Assembly (NCBI RefSeq): GCF_001423885.1
Contig: NZ_LMPP01000006.1
Location: 62,001-126,000, forward strand
Source of the DNA: Rathayibacter sp. Leaf185
GTDB lineage: Bacteria > Actinomycetota > Actinomycetes > Actinomycetales > Microbacteriaceae
Direction of reading: 5' to 3'
Length of the DNA stretch: 64,000 nt
Below, one piece after another: positions 50,114 to 56,791 of the stretch; positions within the stretch are counted from its first letter, which is position 1; each line of letters begins with the position of its first letter. The position numbers and the translations under genes were made by a program. The notes beneath the pieces are model-generated. The model worked only from the letters and a program-made list of their open reading frames with translations. It made no database searches and was not told the DNA's origin.

Positions 50114-50811
50114 GCGTCCGCGCTCCACTCCGCCCCGACCTCCGGCAGCGCGAGGCCGAGGCGCAGGAGCTGATGGACGACCCCGAGTGCGACCGCGCAC
50201 TGCTCGACGCGACCTACGCGCGGTTCCCGACGGTGAACCGTCTCGTCTCGGGGTGGCGCGGCCTGTACCGCGCCCGGGTGCGGCCCCTCCTGAGCGCGAA
50301 CGAGCCCACGCGACTGCTCGACATCGGCTCGGGCGGCGGCGACATCGCCCGCTCGCTCGCCGGCTGGGCTCGCGAGGACGGCCTGCGCCTGGCCGTCACC
50401 GCGGCGGATCCGGACGAGCGCGCCTACGCTTTCGCCACCTCCACGCCCGCGCCGGCCGGGGTCGAGTTCCGCCGGGCGAGCAGCTCCGAGCTCGTCGCCG
50501 AGGGTGCGCGCTACGACATCGTCGTCTCGAACCACCTGCTGCACCATCTCGCTCCGGAGGCGCTCCAGTCGCTCCTCGCGGACAGCGAGCGACTCGCTCC
50601 CCGTGCCCTGCACAACGACATCGAGCGCTCGCGGCTCGCCTACACGGCCTACGCCATGGCGACCCGGCCGATCGCGGCGGGCTCGTTCCTGCACTACGAC
50701 GGCTCGCTGTCGGTGCGGCGCAGCTACACCGCTCCGGAGCTGCGCGCCGTGGCACCCGAGGGCTGGCGGGTCGAGCGGGCGGCTCCGTACCGGCTGCTGC
50801 TGGTCCGCTGA
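50110..50811 (+). CDS. Class I SAM-dependent methyltransferase of the polyketide operon
   Basis: A 233-aa protein. The SAM motif is LLDIGSGGGDIARSLA, and the acidic cofactor residue is in TAADPDERAY. NHLLHHLAPEALQSLL and the C-terminal RRSYTAPELRAVA are usual for UbiE-like methyltransferases. The GTG overlaps the polyketide synthase stop (GTGA), so the two are translationally coupled. It most likely O- or C-methylates the polyketide product. Confidence 0.85.
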   Translation: MSVRAPLRPDLRQREAEAQELMDDPECDRALLDATYARFPTVNRLVSGWRGLYRARVRPLLSANEPTRLLDIGSGGGDIARSLAGWAREDGLRLAVTAADPDERAYAFATSTPAPAGVEFRRASSSELVAEGARYDIVVSNHLLHHLAPEALQSLLADSERLAPRALHNDIERSRLAYTAYAMATRPIAAGSFLHYDGSLSVRRSYTAPELRAVAPEGWRVERAAPYRLLLVR

Positions 50812-50878
50812 GCCGGGCCGTTTCTCCTCCTCTCCGGGGAGTCCGTCGCGGTGCCTCCGCCGTTAGATTGAGCGGGAG

Positions 50879-52147
50879 ATGAGCGTCGACCCCGATTCCC
50901 GTGCGTGGCAGAGGCCGCCGGTGACGGCCGACCAGCGCAGAGTCGACGCCGCGACCGCCGCCGCCCTCCTCGGCGCCGGCATCCTCTCGCTCGTGCTGGG
51001 CCGCGCGATCGGCATGTGGCCGGATCCCGCCGAGCCCGCCCTCAGCATCGGCCTCCTCGCGCTGGTGACGCTCCCGCTCGCCTTCCGCCGCGTGCAGCCC
51101 GTCGCCGTGCTCGCCGTCACCGGCGCGGCGTTCGTGGTCGCCGGCGAGCTGAGCGTCCCCGAGGTGACCATCACCAACATCGCCCTCTTCATGGCGCTGT
51201 ACAGCGTGGGAGCGTGGGATCCGGACCGGCGGCGGGCGACCTGGGCGCGGGGCGTGCTCGTCACCGCGATGGGCATCTGGCTGTCGATCACCTTCTTCCG
51301 CGCGAGCACCCAGGATCTCGACTTCGACGGCGAGGGGATCGGCGCGCTCACCCCGGTCGCCGCGTACATGCTGCAGCAGGTCCTGGTGAACGTCCTCTAC
51401 TTCGCCGGCGCCTGGTGGTTCGGCGAGCACGCCTGGTCGTCGGCGCGCCAGCGGGCGCTGACGGCCTTCCGCACCCGGCAGCTCGAGGACGAGCAGTCGA
51501 AGGTCGCCCGGCAGGCGATCACCATCGAGCGCCTGCGGATCGCGCGCGAGCTGCACGACGCCGTCGCGCACCACGTCTCGCTGATGGGGGTCCAGGCCGC
51601 GGCCGCGCGGACGCTGCTGAGCACCGACCCGGGGCGGGCGCGCGGGCAGCTCGAGGCTCTCGAGGGATCGTCGCGGGCGGCGGTCGGCGAGCTCTACCAG
51701 CTCCTCGGGACCCTCCGCGACGAGGAGGCCGACCTCGGGCCGGTCACCGCGTCGCTCGACCTCGGCTCGCTCGACGCACTGATCGACGACGCCGTGGCGG
51801 CGGGCCTCCGCGTCTCGCTCGAGCGGGTCGGGACGCCGTTCGAGGTGCCTCCGATGGTGGGGCTGAACCTCTACCGCATCGCTCAGGAGTCGCTGACGAA
51901 CGTCCTCAAGCACGCCGGTCCCGGGACCCGGGCGCGCGTGCACCTGCGGTACAGCGGCGATGGGGTCGAGCTCGAGGTGACCGACGACGGACTCGGCCGC
52001 CCCGGCCCGAAGCAGCGCAGCGGCGGCCTCGGCCTGCTCGGCATGCGGGAGCGCGCCGCGACCCTCGACGGCACCTTCGAGGCGCTGCCGCGCGCCGGCT
52101 CCGGATGGGTCGTGCGGGTCACCGTCCCCCTGGGGGTGCGGGTATGA
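50879..52147 (+). CDS. NarL-type sensor histidine kinase
   Basis: A 422-aa protein. Five or six hydrophobic segments fill residues 25-185. The HisKA_3 dimerisation motif follows, with phospho-acceptor His226 in RIARELHDAVAHHVSLMGVQ. The HATPase domain is at about 310-420 (ESLTNVLKHA, VTDDGLG, GGLGLLGMRERA). Lack of a separate periplasmic domain suggests sensing in or near the membrane. TAGATT lies 9 bp before the ATG, with a GGGAG between. It overlaps the regulator gene by 4 bp. Confidence 0.9.
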   Translation: MSVDPDSRAWQRPPVTADQRRVDAATAAALLGAGILSLVLGRAIGMWPDPAEPALSIGLLALVTLPLAFRRVQPVAVLAVTGAAFVVAGELSVPEVTITNIALFMALYSVGAWDPDRRRATWARGVLVTAMGIWLSITFFRASTQDLDFDGEGIGALTPVAAYMLQQVLVNVLYFAGAWWFGEHAWSSARQRALTAFRTRQLEDEQSKVARQAITIERLRIARELHDAVAHHVSLMGVQAAAARTLLSTDPGRARGQLEALEGSSRAAVGELYQLLGTLRDEEADLGPVTASLDLGSLDALIDDAVAAGLRVSLERVGTPFEVPPMVGLNLYRIAQESLTNVLKHAGPGTRARVHLRYSGDGVELEVTDDGLGRPGPKQRSGGLGLLGMRERAATLDGTFEALPRAGSGWVVRVTVPLGVRV

Positions 52148-52803
52148 GCGACGTCCGCGTCGTCCTCGTCGACGATCACGCTCTGATGCGGCAGGGGATC
52201 AGCACGATCCTCTCGGTGCAGCCCGGCATCGTCGTCGTCGGCGAGGCGTCCAGCGGCGAGGAGGCCCTCGAGGTCGTGGCGAGGACCCGCCCCGACGTGG
52301 TCTGCATGGACGTCGAGATGCCCGGGATCGGGGGGCTCGAGGCGACGCGGCGGCTGCTCGCGGATCCGCAGGAGAGCGCCCGGGTGCTGATGCTGACGAC
52401 CTTCGAGCGCGAGGACTACCTGCTCGAGGCCCTCGACGCCGGTGCGAGCGGATTCCTGCTGAAGAACTCGCCCCCCGAGCACCTGGTCTACGGCGTGCGG
52501 GCGGTCGCGGCGGGGGAGGCTCTGCTCGCCCCGGAGCTGACCCGCGCCGTCATCGAGCGGGCGGTCGCCCGCGACAGGATGCCGGACGCGCCGATGACCG
52601 CGGCGGCCGATCAGCTCACCCGTCGTGAGACCGAGGTGCTCCGCCTGATGGCGCAGGGACTCTCGAACGACGAGATCGCCGAGCGGCTCGTCGTCGGCCG
52701 CGCGACCGTGAAGACCCACGTGTCGAACGTGCTGCTCAAGCTGTCGCTGCGCGACCGGGTGCAGGCGGTCGTCTACGCCTACCGGTCCGGGCTGGTCGAC
52801 TGA
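52144..52803 (+). CDS. NarL/LuxR-type response regulator
   Basis: A 219-aa protein. The receiver domain has the acidic pair DD at 10-11, phospho-acceptor Asp56 in DVVCMDVEMPG, and Lys in FLLKNSPPEH. The LuxR-type helix-turn-helix is LTRRETEVLRLMAQGLSNDE with RATVKTHVSNVLLKL. It is translationally coupled to the kinase. The ABC exporter genes that start 104 bp downstream are the likely targets, since many DesKR-like pairs control adjacent exporters. Confidence 0.9.
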   Translation: MSDVRVVLVDDHALMRQGISTILSVQPGIVVVGEASSGEEALEVVARTRPDVVCMDVEMPGIGGLEATRRLLADPQESARVLMLTTFEREDYLLEALDAGASGFLLKNSPPEHLVYGVRAVAAGEALLAPELTRAVIERAVARDRMPDAPMTAAADQLTRRETEVLRLMAQGLSNDEIAERLVVGRATVKTHVSNVLLKLSLRDRVQAVVYAYRSGLVD

Positions 52804-52906
52804 CACCTCGGCTCCTCCTCGAGGAGGAGCGGCGGCGTCACCCTCGGGCCGGAAGCGCTCGACACGGCCCGCTCGTAGCGTGGAGGCATCCACTCGAGGA
52901 GGTCGC

Positions 52907-53830
52907 ATGCTCAGCGTGCAGAACATCAGCAGGAGCTTCGGCAGCCATCGCGCCGTCGACGACGTCAGCTTCGACGTCGGGCGGGGGCGCCTCACCGGCT
53001 TCGTCGGAGGCAACGGCGCCGGCAAGACCACGACGATGCGGATGATCCTGGGGGTCCTCCGGCCCGACTCCGGAACCGTGATGCTCGACGGCGCCCCCGT
53101 GGGCCAGGCCGCGCTGCACGGCTTCGGCTACATGCCCGAGGAGCGGGGGCTCTACCCGAAGATGGAGATCGGCGAGCAGCTGGCCTACCTCGCGCGGCTG
53201 CACGGCATCGACAAGGCGACGGCCGTCCAGCGCGCCGACGATCTGCTCGAGCGCCTCGGTCTGATCGAGCGCCGGCGCGACAAGCTCGAGGCGCTGTCGC
53301 TCGGCAACCAGCAGCGCGTGCAGGTGGCGGCGTCGCTCGTGCACGACCCCGACGTGCTGATCATGGACGAGCCCTTCTCGGGGCTCGATCCGCTCGCCGT
53401 CGACGAGGTCGTCGCCGTGATCGCCGAGCACGCGGCGCGGGGCATCCCGGTGCTGTTCTCCTCCCACCAGCTCGACGTGGTGGAGCGCCTGTGCGACGAC
53501 CTCGTGATCATCGCCGGCGGCACGGTGAAGGCGGCGGGCTCGCGGGAGGCGCTGCGCGAGCAGCACTCGGGCGACAGGTGGTCGCTCGAGATGACAGGCG
53601 ACGCGGGCTGGGTCCGCGGCGTCCCGGGCGTCCGTGTCGAGGAGCTCGCCGGGACGAGCGTGCTGTTCCACGCGGACGCGGCGGCGGCGGACGTCGTCCT
53701 CCGCGCGGCCGTCGAGCGCGGGACCGTCACGTCGTTCCGGCCGGTGCGGCCGACGCTCGGCGAGATCTTCCGCGACATCGTGGTGAACGCGCCCGCGGGC
53801 GCCGAGGAGAAGGTGGCGGTGGCCTCATGA
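52907..53830 (+). CDS. ABC transporter ATP-binding protein (NatA type)
   Basis: A 307-aa ATPase. Walker A is GGNGAGKTT (34-42), the signature is LSLGNQQRVQVAASL, Walker B is VLIMDEPFSGLDP, and the switch His is in FSSHQLDVVE. The C-terminal ~90 residues (TLGEIFRDIVVN) are the DUF4162-like tail of Na+/drug exporters of the NatAB group. ATG 52907 has a strong GAGGAGG site. TAGCGT (about 52876) may be its -10 box. It overlaps the permease gene by 4 bp. Confidence 0.9.
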   Translation: MLSVQNISRSFGSHRAVDDVSFDVGRGRLTGFVGGNGAGKTTTMRMILGVLRPDSGTVMLDGAPVGQAALHGFGYMPEERGLYPKMEIGEQLAYLARLHGIDKATAVQRADDLLERLGLIERRRDKLEALSLGNQQRVQVAASLVHDPDVLIMDEPFSGLDPLAVDEVVAVIAEHAARGIPVLFSSHQLDVVERLCDDLVIIAGGTVKAAGSREALREQHSGDRWSLEMTGDAGWVRGVPGVRVEELAGTSVLFHADAAAADVVLRAAVERGTVTSFRPVRPTLGEIFRDIVVNAPAGAEEKVAVAS

Positions 53831-54936
53831 GCACGAACAGCAGCACGGCGGACATGCGACTCGGCACCTGGAGCGCGACCCTCCTGGTCGCCGAGCGCGA
53901 GATCCTCTCGCAGGTCCGGTCGAAGGCCTTCATCATCTCGACCGTGATCACGCTCGCCCTGGTCATCGGCGGGATCGTCCTCTCGAGCGTTCTCGGCAAC
54001 CGGGCGGTCGACGCGACCCCCGTGGCGGTCGTCGGGTCGGTGCCCGCCGCGGTCGCCGACGCCGACACCCTCGACGTCACCGAGGTGACGACCCGGGGAG
54101 AGGCCGAGGAGCTGGTCCGCTCCGGATCTGTCGATGCGGCACTCGTCCCCGACGACTCCGCGATCGGATTCTCGCTCCTCGCCCTCGACGAGGCTCCGGA
54201 CGGCCTGGTCTCGGCACTCTCGGTCAGCCCCGCGGTCGAGCTCCTCGATCCCGCCCAGACTCCCTCGGGCCTGCGGACCCTGATCGGCCTGGCGTTCGGG
54301 CTGGTCTTCATGCTCGCCGTGATCGGCTCGGGCGCGACGATCATGCAGAACACCGTCCAGGAGAAGCAGTCGCGCATCGTCGAGATCCTGCTCGCGGCCG
54401 TCCCCGCGCGAGCACTGCTGGCCGGCAAGATCCTCGGCAACTCGGTGATCGGAGTCGGCACCGCCGCCGCCATCGCCGCCGCGTCGGCGCTCGGGCTGGC
54501 GATCACCGGTCAGACGCAGCTGCTCGATCTGCTGTCGGCTCCGCTGATCTGGTTCGTCGTGTTCTTCGTCTTCGGCTTCGTCCTGGTGGCGAGCGTCTTC
54601 GCCGCCGGTGCCGCGCTGGTGTCGCGGCAGGAGGACACGGGCTCGGTGATGACCCCCGCGATGATGCTCGTGATGGTCCCGTACTTCGGAGTCGTGTTCT
54701 TCGGCGACAACGCGCTGATCATGACGATCCTGTCGTACGTCCCGTTCAGCGCCCCCGTCGCGATGCCCGTCCGCCTGTTCTTCGGCGAGGCGGAGTGGTG
54801 GGAGCCGCTGGTCTCGCTCGCGCTCCTGGTCGTCGCGACCGCGGCCGTGATGGCCGTCGCGAGCCGGATCTACACCAACTCGCTGCTGCGGATGGGATCG
54901 CGGGTGAGCCTCCGCGACGCTCTGAAGGGGAGCTAG
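53827..54936 (+). CDS. ABC-2 type permease (NatB type)
   Basis: A 369-aa membrane protein. One N-terminal helix (IISTVITLALVIGGIVLSSV) is followed by a large extracellular domain of about 110 residues and then five C-terminal helices (LIGLAFGLVFMLAVIGSGAT to VVATAAVMAVASRIY). QEKQSRIVEILLAAVPARAL is the conserved cytoplasmic coupling region. With the ATPase it forms an exporter of Na+, peptides or drugs. The stop TAG shares CTAG with the convergent gene. Confidence 0.9.
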   Translation: MSTNSSTADMRLGTWSATLLVAEREILSQVRSKAFIISTVITLALVIGGIVLSSVLGNRAVDATPVAVVGSVPAAVADADTLDVTEVTTRGEAEELVRSGSVDAALVPDDSAIGFSLLALDEAPDGLVSALSVSPAVELLDPAQTPSGLRTLIGLAFGLVFMLAVIGSGATIMQNTVQEKQSRIVEILLAAVPARALLAGKILGNSVIGVGTAAAIAAASALGLAITGQTQLLDLLSAPLIWFVVFFVFGFVLVASVFAAGAALVSRQEDTGSVMTPAMMLVMVPYFGVVFFGDNALIMTILSYVPFSAPVAMPVRLFFGEAEWWEPLVSLALLVVATAAVMAVASRIYTNSLLRMGSRVSLRDALKGS

Positions 54937-55130
54937 AGCTTCGGCGGTCCGTCCGCCGAGTCGGAGCCGTGCGAGCGGCTGTACTGCCAGCCGGCGAGCG
55001 CCAGGATCAGCACGCCGCACGCGATGGTGATGACGTCGGGAACGGTCGCGCCGTCGGTCACGGCGGAGGAGATGCCCGCGCCGAGGATCAGCACGCCTCC
55101 GATGAGGTAGAAGATGACCCTCGTCTTCAC
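54933..55130 (-). CDS. Hypothetical two-helix membrane protein (65 aa)
   Basis: A 65-aa protein MKTRVIFYLIGGVLILGAGI with a second segment VITIACGVLILALAGWQY and a polar Ser/Asp/Gly tail. The two-helix form is that of small membrane proteins. Its stop codon and that of the ABC permease share the palindrome CTAG (54933-54936). The ~200-bp region to 55338 is divergent and holds promoters for both sides. Confidence 0.65.
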   Translation of the reverse strand: MKTRVIFYLIGGVLILGAGISSAVTDGATVPDVITIACGVLILALAGWQYSRSHGSDSADGPPKL

Positions 55131-55337
55131 AGCACTTCGCTTTCGTCGATCGGCACGGACTCCAGGAGGGTACCCGGTCCGGCTGGCAGGGTAGGGCGAC
55201 CTCCGCTAAACCGAGTGCCGCGACCTGTCAATGGGTGCGCGGCGTGTCTGGGCGCTGGTTCGCCTCGCGAGCGGCGAGCGGATACCGTCCCCGGGAGGCC
55301 GTCCGCCAGGGGCGGTCCGAACGCCCGAAGGGGGCAC

Positions 55338-55655
55338 ATGGCCACGCTCACCTACGGACCGCAGAACCTCGAGATCGAGTTCGAGGAGCGCGTCCTCGCG
55401 CACCTCAAGGTCGCCGTGCTCTCGAAGCTCCGGCGCAACGAGGCCTTCTCGCTCTCCTGGTCGGAGGACGCCTCCACGGGTCACGGCCGCAGCTCGGTCT
55501 GGCTGCACCCCTCCGTGCCCCTGCACTTCCGCTTCGCCGAGGCGCACCAGCCCCGGCTCAACCGCGCCTGGATCGAGCAGATGCTCAGCGTCGCCAGCAT
55601 GCACGGCGAGCTCACCGTCCTCCCCGAGCCGGAGGAGCAGCGGCAGGGTTCCTGA
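55338..55655 (+). CDS. DUF7882-like small protein
   Basis: A 105-aa protein: ATLTYGPQNLEIEFEERVLA, then VAVLSKLRRNEAFSLSW, DASTGHGRSSVWLHP, VPLHFRF and QPRLNRAWIEQML. This pattern is a ~100-aa family found almost only in Microbacteriaceae, often listed as DUF7882 or misnamed ATP-dependent DNA ligase. It has no ligase motif (no KxDG). ATG 55338 follows GGGGGC. Function unknown. A true LigD gene lies 1.1 kb downstream. Confidence 0.75.
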   Translation: MATLTYGPQNLEIEFEERVLAHLKVAVLSKLRRNEAFSLSWSEDASTGHGRSSVWLHPSVPLHFRFAEAHQPRLNRAWIEQMLSVASMHGELTVLPEPEEQRQGS

Positions 55656-55781
55656 GCCCGCGGCGCTTGCCTCTCAGACCCGCGCTCGTCAAGCCCACCC
55701 CCCCGTCTCAGGGTCGCGTCGTAGCGTCGTCCTCAGCGACCGGCGGTGCTCCGCCGGGCGCGACGACGGACGGAGACGATG

Positions 55782-56162
55782 ATGACCGAGACCGCGCGAA
55801 CGAACGACCGGCCTGCCTTCAGCACCACCCAGGAGCCGGTCTCCGGCGTGACGAAGGAGCCGACCGAGGCCCGTCGTGTGCCCGACTCGGCCTCCACCTC
55901 GAGTCAGCCGGTCCTCGGCTGCCGGATCGACGTGAGCGGCCGCACCTTCACCGTGGAGCTCGAGATGGCCGGGATCTTCCTGCGTCAGGTGCGCCGGAGC
56001 CTCCGCGACGGCACCGGGGCCTCGGTGCTGCTGCGCCACGTCGACGGGATCGAGATGATCCCGTTCACGCGCGCGACACCGTTCGAGGTGTCGGACATCG
56101 TCTGCCCCGAAGGGGTCGAGCCGGCTGCCGCGCGCGCGGCGGCGGGATTGCGCGCGCGCTAG
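55782..56162 (+). CDS. Hypothetical protein (126 aa)
   Basis: Two ATGs compete; 55782 is chosen because GGAG then lies 6 bp away, the same spacing as at the peroxiredoxin gene. The N-terminal ~50 residues are polar and disordered-like (Thr, Pro, Glu, Ser). The C-terminal ~70 residues, GCRIDVSGRTFTVELEMAGI then FLRQVRRSLRDG and VDGIEMIPF, form an alpha/beta core. No family is recognised. It is convergent with the glutathione peroxidase gene and shares the stop palindrome CTAG (56159-56162). Confidence 0.6.
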   Translation: MTETARTNDRPAFSTTQEPVSGVTKEPTEARRVPDSASTSSQPVLGCRIDVSGRTFTVELEMAGIFLRQVRRSLRDGTGASVLLRHVDGIEMIPFTRATPFEVSDIVCPEGVEPAAARAAAGLRAR

Positions 56163-56644
56163 TCCTGGGTGGTCAGCGACTGCTCGATCAGGCCGACGAT
56201 CCGCGGGTCGTCGGGCTCGACCGTGGGGCGGAAGCGGTGCACGGTGCCGTCGGCGGTGACGAGGAACTTCTCGAAGTTCCACTTCACCCGGCCGGCCTTG
56301 CCGCTGTCGTCCTCGGTCTTCGTCAGCTCCGCGTAGAGCGGGTGGGCCGAACGCCCGTTGACCTTGACCTTCTCGAACATCGGGAACGTCACGCCCCACG
56401 TGGTCGAGCAGTACTCCTTGATGCGGTCCTCGTCGCTCAGCTCCTGCAGGAACTGGTTGCTCGGGAAGCCGAGCACCGTGAATCCGCGGTCGGCGTAGGC
56501 CTTCTGCAGGGCCTCGAGCTTCTCGTACTGCGGAGCGAGACCGCAGCGGGAGGCGACGTTGACGATGAGCTTCACCGGCGCGTAGTCGGCGAGCGTCGAC
56601 GGGGTGCCGTCGATCGTGGTGAGCGGGATGTCGGTGATCGACAC
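56159..56644 (-). CDS. Glutathione peroxidase family (thioredoxin-dependent) protein
   Basis: A 161-aa protein with peroxidatic Cys34 in NVASRCGLAPQYEKL, FPSNQFLQEL (active-site Gln), and WNFEKFLVTADG (Trp/Asn). The selenocysteine site is cysteine, as is normal in bacteria, and actinobacterial members use thioredoxin or mycoredoxin rather than glutathione. It reduces hydroperoxides in the cytoplasm. Monocistronic. Confidence 0.9.
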   Translation of the reverse strand: MSITDIPLTTIDGTPSTLADYAPVKLIVNVASRCGLAPQYEKLEALQKAYADRGFTVLGFPSNQFLQELSDEDRIKEYCSTTWGVTFPMFEKVKVNGRSAHPLYAELTKTEDDSGKAGRVKWNFEKFLVTADGTVHRFRPTVEPDDPRIVGLIEQSLTTQD

Positions 56645-56791
56645 GTGATCTCCTTCAGAGACGGGATCGCCAGGCTATCCACCTGAGCAGGGAGCGCGCC
56701 GCGAGTCCTCCACAGGCTCTCCCTGTCACCGATCCCGTCGTCTCGGCACAACTCCCTCCCGCGGGCGGCCTCGCGGCGCCACCATGGAGCC

